Positions 52,664 through 63,510 of a DNA stretch of 64,000 nucleotides are shown piece by piece. Location of the stretch: positions 1 to 64,000 of the forward strand of contig JAJJLU010003485.1 in assembly GCA_023807065.1 (NCBI GenBank), written 5' to 3'. Every line of letters begins with the position of its first letter. The first letter of the stretch is position 1. Under the pieces are notes generated by a model. It was given only the letters and a program-made list of their open reading frames with translations. It was not told where the DNA came from and searched no databases. The DNA is from Isotricha intestinalis (lineage: Eukaryota; Ciliophora; Litostomatea; Vestibuliferida; Isotrichidae). The position numbers were made by a program, and so were the translations under genes.

Positions 52664-53730
52664 ATTTTGAAGGAATGTTAATTTAATATAATATTTAAAT
52701 TAAAAAAACATTTTAAATTAATTAAATTATTCAATATATTTTATTTATTTTTGATATTTAAAATAATATTTATATTTAATAGATCATAAATGAAAATAAT
52801 AATTTTTTTAATATTAACAAACATAATTTTTATTTTTAGAGATTTCACTTACTTAATACAATTTGTAAATTGGAATAATAACAAACAATATATGTTATTT
52901 TAGTAAAAGTAGATTAAAATAATCATAATTATTTTTGGATGGAAAATGAATTTCAAATAATTCATAAGCATACTATTACAATATATGAAGATCATAATAA
53001 AAAATGAAATTTACTGAATGAAGGCCATTTATAATAATTCATCTACCAAATAAAAATCTAGAAGAATTGAGTAAAGAAAAGAACAATATCTTTAATGATT
53101 TATTGGAAAAAATTATTTCCTAATAGTTGAAGGAAATGACATCCTGATTTTAAATTTTGAAAGAAATTCCCTATTACCTAAAAAAGGCTTTAATTTGATT
53201 GTGCAATTATAATTATCCTTTTGAGCAATATTAATATTAGTTAATATTTTAGAAAGAATTATAACAAAAAAAACCATTACAAGATTTCTTTAAAAAGAAA
53301 TAATGAGAAAATACTACTTGAATTAAAGTTTGAATATCAAGTTGAAGAAGAAAATATAGTTAATAATAAAATTAAAAATGATGATGATGAAAAAAAGTTG
53401 AAAAGGAAATAAAATAAAGTAAATGAGTGAAAAAATGTAATATTAATGATGGAAGGAAAAATATTATTCTTTAAATATAATTAAGAAAACAATGAATAGT
53501 TATTTTTTATTTTTTATAGATAAATCATTTTTTATAAGTTCTTTTTCTTTTTTTAAATATGTTAAAATTAATTCATAACATATTAAAATCTATATTAAAT
53601 CAAAACTAATAAAATATAATAAATAATAATATCTCTTTCAAAAAAAAACTAATTATTTAAAACAAATTTGAACAAACTAGAAAAAAAAAAATAAAAATAA
53701 AACAAGCAGAAAAAAATAAAATAAATAAAA
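52664..53730. other. Long intergenic region with ORF remnant
   Basis: About 1.07 kb. Around 52939-53290 the plus strand has coding-like fragments ('MENEFQIIHKHTITIYEDHN' then, after a frameshift, 'GKNYFLIVEGNDILILNFE' and 'NSLLPKKGFNLIV') broken by TAA/TAG/TGA, so a decayed gene is likely. It is not recognisable as the missing delta-COP C-terminus. Confidence 0.4.
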
Positions 53731-55710
53731 ATGGAAAGATATATAAATCAAGATTCCAAAAATTTTGAAGATTTCATAAAAGACAATGATGATGATTTAG
53801 AAGGAATAATTCAAAATGAGCCTCAAAAGAATAAATATGAAACAGTAGGTTATCACAAAATGAATCAATTTCCATATTATTTAATAGGAAAAGTAGTTTC
53901 AAAATTTGAAATAGATGGAATAAATAAATTTTTAAATGGAGTTGGAATTTTAATAGGACCAAATATAGTTTTAACAGTAGCACATAATTTATGTCATTTA
54001 AATCAAAATAAAAAAATTTTATATACTAAAAAAGCTATTTTTTTTTCTTGTGCAAATGGAGATTTTTGTTTATTTGAACCTGTTAAATCTCTTAAAATTT
54101 TTGTTCCTGAAAGTTATATTGAAGCTTTAAAAAAAGAAGATAAAGATGAAGAATTATTAAATGATTGGGGATTAATTTATTTAAATTCTTCTATTGGTAA
54201 TTCTATTATAAATTTATTGGATATAGAAAATAAAAATGAGTTAAAAATTAATCAAGATCATTTATATAATTTTTTTACTTATAATGAAGGATTAAAATTA
54301 GATAAAATTGTAGAAATGGTGAATTCAGAAAAAATTTCTATTATTGGTTATACTGAATATAAAGATAAATATAAGAATAATTCAGCTTATAAATTTTTAA
54401 ATAACTTTAGGAAAAAAAATAAAAATGAAAAAGTAGAAAATACTCAATTTGAAGAAATAAATACAAATATTTCTCAAAATATAAATATTAAGAATGAAAT
54501 AATAAAAGCTAATGAAGATAATGTAATAAAAGAAGATTTTACAGAAGGATTAATAACAACATCACGTTATAATTATAGAAATAATAATAATAATAATAAA
54601 TTATCTTTAAATGGTATAGATTATATAGTTTTAAATGATGAAGAGTTAAATAAAGAATTTGATGTTACTGATGCAGATAAACTTATAATGAGTGAAAGTA
54701 AAGGAAAATTAGTATTATCTGAAAATGAAAAAGATGATAAAAAAAATAATATGATAAGATATAAAATTTCTACTTATAAAGGTCAAAGTGGTTCTCCTAT
54801 TTTTTTAAGATATAAAAGAATATCAAATAGTAAGAAAGGAGAATATGTTTATCAATTTTTAGGTTTACATTCAAGGCGAGGACCTTTAAAAAATTTTTAT
54901 GAAAGTGAAAAAATGAGTAAATTAACTGAAAATTTATTAACTAATGAAATTCCTGGAAGAGAATATAATAATATTGTTAAAAATAATATTGAAGATAATT
55001 TTGATGATATTAAAAAAAAAAATAATTTAAATTATAATGATAATAAAAAAAACTATAATGAAATTATTATTTTTAATGGTTCTTGTGATTATAATTGTGC
55101 AGTATCTATTCTTGGTTCTATAATCCCTAAAATTATTTCTTTAGTTAATAAAAACTTAAATGAAATTAAAGAAATGGGAAATGAAATTTCAACAAATAAA
55201 GTTAAAAGTGAATTTATTTATACAAAACTTTTATTAAATGATGAAGTTAAATTTTGCGGATTATTTAAAAGATATGTTCCTTTAAGTGTTCTTTTTTCTT
55301 TTGCTTCTAAAATTTTTAATGTTCCTAAAGAATATATTTTATTAGAAGATATTGCAAATCCTTTAGGTTTAAGTATACAAAACTTTAATTATGATCAAAA
55401 TAAAAAATTATGTGAAGTTATGGAAGATCCTGATAATTCTTCTTCTATTACTTTTGAATTAATGTTAAATATTAAAAAATATGGTGAATTTATTGCAAAT
55501 AATATTTTACAGAAATATTTAGAAAATTATGATTTAGAAGAAAGTCAATTAAAAAAAGATTTTAAGAAACATATGAAAGGGTTGTTTCATATTATTTTTA
55601 GAGAAATTAATAAATTTGAGAATATTCCTTTAACTTATGGAAAATTATTTAAAAAAATTAGAAAAATGATATTAAATAAATTAGGAATGACAGAACAAGC
55701 CAAAAATTAA
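53731..55710 (+). CDS. Trypsin-like (S1/V8-type) serine protease with C-terminal extension
   Basis: Seen: the full triad in order. His85 lies in 'TVAHNLC'. Asp145 lies in 'NDWGLIYL'. Ser353 lies in 'GQSGSP', followed by 'YQFLGLHSRRG', the substrate-pocket strand. Between Asp and Ser lies a long Lys/Asn-rich insertion (about 190-340), much longer than in ordinary S1 enzymes. A C-terminal region of about 240 residues (about 420-659) has no recognised fold. There is no signal peptide, so it is probably cytosolic, as for several V8/Deg-type proteases of protists. Function is unknown. Confidence 0.82.
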   Translation: MERYINQDSKNFEDFIKDNDDDLEGIIQNEPQKNKYETVGYHKMNQFPYYLIGKVVSKFEIDGINKFLNGVGILIGPNIVLTVAHNLCHLNQNKKILYTKKAIFFSCANGDFCLFEPVKSLKIFVPESYIEALKKEDKDEELLNDWGLIYLNSSIGNSIINLLDIENKNELKINQDHLYNFFTYNEGLKLDKIVEMVNSEKISIIGYTEYKDKYKNNSAYKFLNNFRKKNKNEKVENTQFEEINTNISQNINIKNEIIKANEDNVIKEDFTEGLITTSRYNYRNNNNNNKLSLNGIDYIVLNDEELNKEFDVTDADKLIMSESKGKLVLSENEKDDKKNNMIRYKISTYKGQSGSPIFLRYKRISNSKKGEYVYQFLGLHSRRGPLKNFYESEKMSKLTENLLTNEIPGREYNNIVKNNIEDNFDDIKKKNNLNYNDNKKNYNEIIIFNGSCDYNCAVSILGSIIPKIISLVNKNLNEIKEMGNEISTNKVKSEFIYTKLLLNDEVKFCGLFKRYVPLSVLFSFASKIFNVPKEYILLEDIANPLGLSIQNFNYDQNKKLCEVMEDPDNSSSITFELMLNIKKYGEFIANNILQKYLENYDLEESQLKKDFKKHMKGLFHIIFREINKFENIPLTYGKLFKKIRKMILNKLGMTEQAKN

Positions 55711-55884
55711 TTAAAAATTTTATAAACAAATTACACTTGTTTTCATAAAATATATATTTATATTAATTATAAAATAGAAAATAGATATAATATTAGATTT
55801 TTAATTTTTTTTATCGTTTATATATATAATAATAATTTAAAAAATACATTATTTTTTTTAATATATATAATTTAATTATTAATA

Positions 55885-57072
55885 ATGAAAAGGAAATCAG
55901 AACCTAAAGAAACAGTTCACAATAAAATTTATAATGACCTTATAAATGTGAATTATTCTACAAAAAATAAATTTAAAGAGGAAAGGAAATATTCAATAAA
56001 GCCAAATAAAAATTTATTTAACTCAGATTTTAAATTATGGTATAATAATCAAATAATTTTAAAAAATAATTTCACACCAAAAAATAAAAGCACAGGAATT
56101 TTACAAGGAAGAAGACTGAGTAAAGAAAATTATAATCATGAAAAAATAGAAACAGAACCTAAATTATTAACAACAAATAATTTATTTAGAAGAAATAATA
56201 ATTTAATTGATGATTATTATCCTCAACATACTTTTATGACAAGACAACATTCAAGAAATAAAAAAGAAATATTAAATCATAATACTGATAAAATAAAATA
56301 TAAGCCTGCAATTATTAAAAGTAAGAATGAAATAGAAAATAAAAATTTATTTCCTTTTCACAAAGAAAATCTATTAAATGTAAGAGTTAAAGTTCATAAA
56401 TTTTTAACTAAAGAATTTTATAAAAAAAAAAAGACAAATGGAAACGAAGAAGAAAATAATCAAAATGAAAATGAGAAAATAGAATTAAAAGAGGATATTA
56501 TTCTTAAAACCAAGATTGGTTCTACTTTAGAAAGTACTGAAAGAAAAAGTGATAACTTAATCATTAAAAATAAAGTTAATCACATTGAAAATATTAAAAC
56601 AAAACAAAATTTAACTAGTAAACAATCATTTGAAGATATTAATAAAAGAAATCAAGATTTACAAGAATTTCTTAATTTTACAAATAATATTGTATTTCTG
56701 CCAAATTCTACAAAGAATATTTTTAAAAAAGATATTCAAATATTCACAACAAAATATAAGAATAATACTATTAATCATATAAAGAAAAATTTAAATGTAA
56801 ATAAAAAAAATTTTCAAATTCCAATGAAGAAATATAATAGTTGTAAAAAAATGAATAATGTTAAAAATAAAACAAATAATATTGAAGAAATTATAAAAAT
56901 AGAAGAAAATGATTTAAATAATATTAATAAAAATAAACATTTAAGAGAGAATTTAACAGATCATTTAATTCAAAGAATAAATTTAAATCCTAATAAACAC
57001 AAAAATTTAAATCATAACACAAAGCAATTTGTTTTAAAAAAAGTAGAAAAAAACAAAAAAAATAAATCCTAA
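55885..57072 (+). CDS. Basic low-complexity protein, function unknown
   Basis: 395 residues, Lys/Asn-rich throughout, with short motif-like stretches 'STGILQGRRLSKENY' (near 72) and 'DDYYPQHTFMTRQHSRNKKE' (near 110). No fold or catalytic motif. Clean ATG start and TAA end with A-rich flanks. Probably a disordered cytoskeletal-type protein, as with others here. Confidence 0.7.
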   Translation: MKRKSEPKETVHNKIYNDLINVNYSTKNKFKEERKYSIKPNKNLFNSDFKLWYNNQIILKNNFTPKNKSTGILQGRRLSKENYNHEKIETEPKLLTTNNLFRRNNNLIDDYYPQHTFMTRQHSRNKKEILNHNTDKIKYKPAIIKSKNEIENKNLFPFHKENLLNVRVKVHKFLTKEFYKKKKTNGNEEENNQNENEKIELKEDIILKTKIGSTLESTERKSDNLIIKNKVNHIENIKTKQNLTSKQSFEDINKRNQDLQEFLNFTNNIVFLPNSTKNIFKKDIQIFTTKYKNNTINHIKKNLNVNKKNFQIPMKKYNSCKKMNNVKNKTNNIEEIIKIEENDLNNINKNKHLRENLTDHLIQRINLNPNKHKNLNHNTKQFVLKKVEKNKKNKS

Positions 57073-57840
57073 TTTTTTCCTTTTTCTAATTATATAAATG
57101 TAAAACTTTAAAGGTTCCATATATATAAGATAATTTTAAATAAATAAAAAAGATATATTTTATATAATATTATTCTTAGAAACTGTTGATTCTTTCTGTT
57201 TTTTTATTATTTTGTGAAGTTAAGTTGAAGTGACAGCTCAAATATCATTAGGATATTCATAACTTTTTGGTATAATAATTAAATCTATTATTTAAATTTT
57301 ATTTGTTTCTTTGTTACTTACTTCTCTTCTATAAATCTAGTCAAAATTTTGTTTCATTATCAGTTAATATTTCATCAGATATATATAAATTGGAAGACTC
57401 AGATTCACTGGAAGTGACAGAATTGAAAAAGGAAATTATTTTATTATAATAATAATTAATTCATAATTCCTGAAATTTATTTGAGATTCTAATATTTGTG
57501 TCTCTTATATATTTATGTTGTGAGATGAATGTAGTAATCAATATGAATTGTAGTCTTTTTGAAGAATTTACAAATTTAATATCAGATTTTTTTTAAAGTC
57601 ATTAACACATTTTGAGCAATTTATTAAATATAATTAGTGAAATACATATTTTTTAAAATAGGGAATTATTCCTCAAAAAATCTTTAAACTAAATTATAGA
57701 CCTAAAATCTTGTTATAATTAATGAAATATTGAAATTCAAAATAGCATTGTATTATCAAATTAAAAGTTATAATTTTTCCTTTTTTAATAGAAAAAAAAC
57801 TTTTATTTAAAATAAATTTATAATGAATTTAAAGATTTTT
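57073..57840. other. Intergenic region with weak ORF remnant
   Basis: About 770 bases. A plus-strand stretch around 57355-57590 reads 'LEDSDSLEVTELKKEIILL' and 'LCCEMNVVINMNCSLFEEF' with TAA/TGA breaks; it could be a coiled-coil gene remnant. Weak. Confidence 0.3.
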
Positions 57841-59481
57841 TTAAAAAATAATATAACCGAAAGTCAAAATCCATTTCAAAATATCTTTTTTATTAAACCA
57901 CATTCCAATATCTTTAGAAGTAACATTAGCAACTGAAGTATCATCAGCTTCGTCATAAAGACTGTTATTATCAATACAATCAAGAGGATCATTACACCAA
58001 ACACTTCCAGTACAAACCCTATTATAATCTGGACAAATAATACTTCCAGAATAACCAGTAACACTAACTTCTTCATAAACTCCTGAACAATTTAACAAAA
58101 CATCTCCAATATCAATTGTAAAAGTTCTAGTAATATTATCACATTGAATTTCATGACATCTACTTTGTTTTTTTGAAATAATAGAATAATTCTTAGGTGA
58201 TAAAGAACTTAAAATACAAATAGAATTATTACCGTAAATTTCTCCAAAAATAGGATTTACATTATTCATATTTTTTCCATTTGAATCACATCTAGAATAA
58301 AAATAATAATTTTGACTAGCATAACTAATACTAACAGGACAATAATCAGCAGGAATAAATCCACCTTTTCTTTTATCTGAAAAATATTGATAATATGAAG
58401 GAAGTTGTGAAGAATAAGTAGTAATATAACAAAATCCTCTATCAATATTAGAAGCAGAGCATCTTTCTTCACCTGCCACAACACAAAATTCTCTTCCATA
58501 AATAGTTTCCCCATTAGATACACAAGAATTATTTAAAAATGAACATCCTAATCCTTTACCGTATCTAAATAATCCACCAGTATAATAATTAACATCATAC
58601 CAACCTGAATCTTCTAATAATCCAAGTGTAATTTCACTAATTACTATTTCAGGATAATCTGTTGATATCATATAATCACCTAACATTATTCTTGCTTCCC
58701 AATGAGATCCTGCTGAACCACTTCCACCTTGATCTTCTAATTCTACTCCTTCTATTGAATCACAAGCAAAATGTCTTTTTGCTTGTTTTAAAACATTATT
58801 TCCTGTAAATAATATTCTATCTATTCCATTTATTTTCTTTTTTATTGTTAAAGTAGTATTAGTGTTAAAAAATTCAAATAATCCATTACTAAAGCCTAAA
58901 ACATGAGTAATTTCATGTAATAAAAGCATAATTAAAAATTTCTGTGAGTTTTCTTCAGAAAAATCATAATGAGTTCCTAATAATACTCCTCCTGCAACTG
59001 GTCTATTATCAGTAGCACTTAATGCAATTGCATAAGCTGCAGCATCAATTCCTTCTCCTATGAAATATACTTTTGGAATTAATATTAAATCTGTTTCTAT
59101 AACATTATTTGTTATATATGGAACTTCACTTCTTATTATATAATCATTTTCTGTGTTAAATAATTGAGGAGATAATTTTAATTTTTTTGGAGAATTTACT
59201 GCTAATATTTTTGAAAAATAATGTACTGTCTTGTTTAAGGATAATGATAAGTTTAAATAGTAAGATGAATTGATTTCTCCTGAATGTAATTGAGATTCAA
59301 GTACTTCATAATCTATATATATTGATATATAATGCTTTGTTGATTGGAGCTTTCTTATTTCTTCTTTTTCAATTGGATTTATAATTTTTATTGGACGATT
59401 TTTTATTAGGTTATGACCACAGTTGAATGCGTTTATTGAGAAGAATGAGATTATTAAAATAAGGAAAGATAAATTTTTCAT
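57841..59481 (-). CDS. Leishmanolysin-like (M8) surface metalloprotease
   Basis: Zinc metalloprotease of the GP63 family. Seen: a signal peptide (residues 1-19), a prodomain-like region with a conserved-type Cys, and HEITH at 189-193 (zinc ligands and catalytic Glu). The distant third ligand His260 lies in 'AGSHWEARIM', with the Met-turn near Met271. A Cys-rich C-terminal domain follows (about 315-515), then a hydrophobic tail 'ILKWILTFGYIIF' fitting GPI attachment or membrane anchoring. The length (546) is standard. All catalytic residues are present. Known roles are surface proteolysis and degradation of host or food proteins; here probably surface or food-vacuole digestion. Confidence 0.93.
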   Translation of the reverse strand: MKNLSFLILIISFFSINAFNCGHNLIKNRPIKIINPIEKEEIRKLQSTKHYISIYIDYEVLESQLHSGEINSSYYLNLSLSLNKTVHYFSKILAVNSPKKLKLSPQLFNTENDYIIRSEVPYITNNVIETDLILIPKVYFIGEGIDAAAYAIALSATDNRPVAGGVLLGTHYDFSEENSQKFLIMLLLHEITHVLGFSNGLFEFFNTNTTLTIKKKINGIDRILFTGNNVLKQAKRHFACDSIEGVELEDQGGSGSAGSHWEARIMLGDYMISTDYPEIVISEITLGLLEDSGWYDVNYYTGGLFRYGKGLGCSFLNNSCVSNGETIYGREFCVVAGEERCSASNIDRGFCYITTYSSQLPSYYQYFSDKRKGGFIPADYCPVSISYASQNYYFYSRCDSNGKNMNNVNPIFGEIYGNNSICILSSLSPKNYSIISKKQSRCHEIQCDNITRTFTIDIGDVLLNCSGVYEEVSVTGYSGSIICPDYNRVCTGSVWCNDPLDCIDNNSLYDEADDTSVANVTSKDIGMWFNKKDILKWILTFGYIIF

Positions 59482-60696
59482 TTTTAATATTTATTTTGAT
59501 AGAATTTAAAAAATTTTTTATTTGTTTTAATTTATGATTAGGAGTCGAGAATGGATTCTGTTGTGGTGAAAAAAAATCATTAAATATTATAATTGAATAA
59601 ATAAATATTTAATTTTTGATTATCATATTGTTAAGAATAAAATTAAATCAAAATGTATATATATTATTATCTAATTGTTTTATTAAACTTCAATACAAAT
59701 TCTTTTTAAACTTAATAAAAACCTTAAAAAAAAAAAATTAATTTTCTCAAAAAACAAAAAATATATTAAAAAAAAAATTAAAAAAAGATAAGGTTTAAAA
59801 AAATTTTTTCAAAACATTCTTCTCCTTATTTCATATTTTTCTTTGTCAATTTTTTTTTAAGATTGATGGAATAATAATATCATTATCGCTCATAAAAAGT
59901 TTAATATTAATTTTTTATCTGACAAAGAAATATTTTTTTTGTTAAGATTTATATTTGAATATTTATTTCTTCTATATTTCTTCATTTGTAAAAAAATAAA
60001 AAATCATACTTTTATCTGATTATTTTCTGCTAAATCTTAGATTCTTTTATTGTCAAAATCTTTTTCATGAATTAAAATTAATTTGTTTTAAATTTACTGA
60101 TTGATTGAATTGAAAATTTAGTTGGATATTATCAATAAATTACTCCATTTCCCTTTTTTCATTTATTAATTCATTTAACAAATTCTCAAAATCTTCTGGA
60201 TTATGATTCTATCAAAAACTATTAATTTTGTGTTTGGAATTATTATATTAAATTTATAATTTAACATAGGAAGAAGAAGAATATCATATATGAATATTTC
60301 TAAATTGAGGATTGATTAAATTTTTATAATAGACTTTATTTATCATTTTTATTAATTTAATTTATTATTTAATACTTTTAAATATAAAAAATTTAATTTT
60401 TTAAATCGAGTTTAAAAAATTATTATTATTTATTAATCTTCAAGAAAAAAACAATTTGAATTTCTAGTCTTAGATTTTTAATAATTTTTTATTAATATAA
60501 AGAATTATAAAATATATTTTTCAAATGTTTATAATTAAAATTAAATAATATCAAAACAAAAAATAAATATTAATAATTTTAATATATTTTCTTTATATAC
60601 AGAATAAAATTATTCTAATTAAAGATTGATTCAAAATCATTCACTAAATAATATAAAATAAAAATCATTTATTTTTATTTTATTTTTAAAATTAAA
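59482..60696. other. Long divergent intergenic region with antisense ORF remnant
   Basis: About 1.2 kb between divergent leishmanolysin and transporter genes. On the minus strand, about 60340-60030 holds fragments such as 'NHNPEDFENLLNELINEKRE' and 'NIQLNFQFNQSVNLKQINFN' interrupted by TAA/TGA, suggesting a decayed gene. The left third is homopolymer A/T. Confidence 0.4.
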
Positions 60697-61701
60697 ATGG
60701 ACGAACATTTAGATATTTTAGATATGAAAAGCTCTTTATTAGATGATGAAATGTTAATTATAAAAAGAAAAAGTGAAAGATTTGCTTATTTTTTATTTAT
60801 AATGACCCAAATTGTATGGGCAACTCAAGGAACACAATTAAAATCATTTCATATATTATTTCCAGGATTATATTATATTCATAGTTTTACTTTTTGGAGA
60901 AATCTTATGATGACTAGTTTAGGATATTATATCTGTTATTATAAAAAAATTAAAATAATAAAACCTAGTGAAATTAAAGTACGATATTGGTTTTACGTAA
61001 GAAATATTGGAATATATATATGTATATCAACTTGGATGCAAGTTTTATCATATTTTAGACTTTCAACATGTCAAATTGTAGGTTCAATAAGTCCTATTAT
61101 TGTAATATTATTATCAATTATAATATTAAAGGATAGTTTTTATATGAGATATATATATGGTTCAATAATATGTTTAATTGGTGCATGTATGATTATATTA
61201 AATGAAAGAAATCCAGAAACTAATAATAAAAACTTTGATGATAATATATTTGCTGGAATTATTTGCTTTATTATTAATCAAACAATGTTTTCTTTTGTGA
61301 ATATTGGCCAAAAAAAAGTTACTCAAGAGAGAATATCTTCTGAAGTTCAAACTTTTTATTTTGGCTTGTATAGTTTAATTATATCATTTTGTTTTTGTTT
61401 TATTTATCAAGATTTTGGGTTTAGAAATTGGAAATATTGTCTTTATTGTATTGGTAATGGTCTTTTATTTTATATTGGAAATTATTATACTACTGAATCT
61501 TTTAAATATATTCAAATTTCAAAATTAATGCCTATTAATTATTTAGGAACTGTTTTTACTGTTGTTTTAGGATGTATAGTATTTAAAGAAAAACTATTTT
61601 TCAGTGATATAATTGGAGCATCAATGATTATTGGATTTGTAACTTATAATGGAATATATCCACCTCAATCAAAGAAAAAAAAAGAAAATGAAAAAAAATA
61701 A
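60697..61701 (+). CDS. EamA/SLC35G-type drug/metabolite transporter
   Basis: A ten-helix membrane protein of the DMT superfamily. Seen: ten hydrophobic segments spread over residues 28-325 after a short charged N-terminus, in two EamA-like halves. First half: 'SPIIVILLSIIIL' followed by 'YIYGSIICLIGACMIIL'. Second half: 'LMPINYLGTVFTVVLGCIVF' followed by 'DIIGASMIIGFVTYNG'. This is the usual 'P-x-x-x...G-x-x-x-x-x-x-G' end pattern of each half. The basic C-terminal tail is cytosolic. The substrate cannot be told. Confidence 0.85.
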   Translation: MDEHLDILDMKSSLLDDEMLIIKRKSERFAYFLFIMTQIVWATQGTQLKSFHILFPGLYYIHSFTFWRNLMMTSLGYYICYYKKIKIIKPSEIKVRYWFYVRNIGIYICISTWMQVLSYFRLSTCQIVGSISPIIVILLSIIILKDSFYMRYIYGSIICLIGACMIILNERNPETNNKNFDDNIFAGIICFIINQTMFSFVNIGQKKVTQERISSEVQTFYFGLYSLIISFCFCFIYQDFGFRNWKYCLYCIGNGLLFYIGNYYTTESFKYIQISKLMPINYLGTVFTVVLGCIVFKEKLFFSDIIGASMIIGFVTYNGIYPPQSKKKKENEKK

Positions 61702-62754
61702 AATAAAATTTAAAATAAATCATGGAATATTATTATTTAATATTAATAATCACTTTTTATTTTGTTAATCATATATATATTTTATATGCATTTATGATAT
61801 AAACATTAATCAAAAGATTATTGATATATAAAAGGGATTTAAAGATTATTTAATATAGAAAAAAAATAATAGATTCAAAAATAGTTGAAACAGTTTTAAA
61901 AATAAGGAAAATAAATCATAAAGAATATAAAAATATAAAAATCATTTTTTAGAACTATGATTTTAATCGGTTAAAAGATAAATTTAAAGAGTTTGAAGTT
62001 TGATGTTATATTAAAAATTTAAATGATTTATAAATGGTATTTTTATTATTCTTAAATAAAAAAAAGAATTTAAAAGTATATAAAATAGAAAAGAAATTAT
62101 TATCAATGAAAAGACAAATTAGGAAAAACTTTTTATTTAAAAATAGAAATTAAAAAGAATTATTAAATCATGATAATTCAATATAATACATTCAAATCAT
62201 TTTTTATCAAAACATATTATAGAATATTTCAAAATAATTGAAATCAATATATGTTTTTTATAACCAAATATATTATATCTTTTAATTCCTTTAAAATTAT
62301 CATCTAAAATAGAAAAGGAAAGAATAAGAATTTTGGAAACAGTGTGATATTTTAAAAAACTTTTCTTATGTAAAAAATAAATTCTGAATAATATGATAAA
62401 ATTTTATTTTAAAATTAAAAAAAATAAAAGGTATTATTTTTTCCTTAGCTATTTTTTGGTACTTACATTTTAGAGAGTGATAATTATTAATCTATCAAAG
62501 AAAAAGAAATATTTATCTCATTGATAATAAAATACAATTTACCACGGCATAAATAAATTTAAATATTTTCTATTTTTATTCTATTTTATTTAAATTAAAA
62601 TGAAAAATATTTTTATATTTTAAAATTTATCATTTATTCATTCTGAGCTTTTTATTTTTAAAAAAATCTTTTTCTTACTACATTTCATTTTTTTAAATTT
62701 AAATTTTCTTTGGAATAAACTTTAAATAAATATTTTAATTATTTATTAAAAATA
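61702..62754. other. Long intergenic region
   Basis: About 1.05 kb. A plus-strand frame (about 61968-62390) reads as a Lys-rich chain with many TAA codons and two TGA, at a stop density chance would give; a decayed coiled-coil gene is possible but unproven. Nothing else seen. Confidence 0.3.
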
Positions 62755-63510
62755 ATGCAAAATATTAAATCAAAAGAAAAAATTCCTTTAAATAAAATAA
62801 CAAAAGAAAAAATAGACTATGGGAAACAATTTAAAATCGAAGAAGACATAAATGGTATTTTTAATAAACTAAATTCTAATAATCAATCTAATAATAAAGA
62901 AGAAAACTTAAATTTTGAAAGGGAAAACTTAAATAATATAAAAGAAGAAAATGAAATTAATGAAAAAGACGGTAATTCATTATATTCATATGATTTAAAA
63001 AATAATTCTTTTAATTCAAAAGAATTTGAAAGTCATAAGTCAACAATAATTGAGAAATCTTTAAATTTAGATAATATAATAAACATTGAAGTATCAAATA
63101 ATTTAAATGAAAATTTAGCAAACAATGAAAATGGAATTCATAATAGTAATAATAATTCTTTTGAAAATAATTATAATAAAGAATATTTTACTAAAAAACA
63201 AAAAAATAATAAAAGTAATAATAAAGATAATAATGCTATTGATACTTCTGTGAATAGAAATGATGGGACTACTCAAAATATTTTATCTTTAAATAATAAT
63301 AATGAAAAAGGAAAAAATTTATATATTATTAAAAAATATAATAAAGATAATAAAATGAATGAAATTAATAAAGAGGATAATAAAATACAAATTAAAAATA
63401 ATAATTCTAAAAAATGTTATTTATATAGAAAAATTTGTATTTTTTTTCTCTGTATTATTATAATATTAATAATAATTATTCAAATACTTATTTTTTTAAA
63501 ATTTTTATAA
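62755..63510 (+). CDS. Asn-rich tail-anchored membrane protein, function unknown
   Basis: 251 residues. The first 215 are Asn/Lys/Glu-rich and disordered. The last 30 are one hydrophobic helix preceded by basic residues and Cys ('KKCYLYRKICIFFLC' then Ile/Leu-rich), the layout of a tail-anchored protein such as SNAREs or ER/mitochondrial anchors. There is no SNARE heptad before the helix, so it is not called a SNARE. Confidence 0.7.
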   Translation: MQNIKSKEKIPLNKITKEKIDYGKQFKIEEDINGIFNKLNSNNQSNNKEENLNFERENLNNIKEENEINEKDGNSLYSYDLKNNSFNSKEFESHKSTIIEKSLNLDNIINIEVSNNLNENLANNENGIHNSNNNSFENNYNKEYFTKKQKNNKSNNKDNNAIDTSVNRNDGTTQNILSLNNNNEKGKNLYIIKKYNKDNKMNEINKEDNKIQIKNNNSKKCYLYRKICIFFLCIIIILIIIIQILIFLKFL

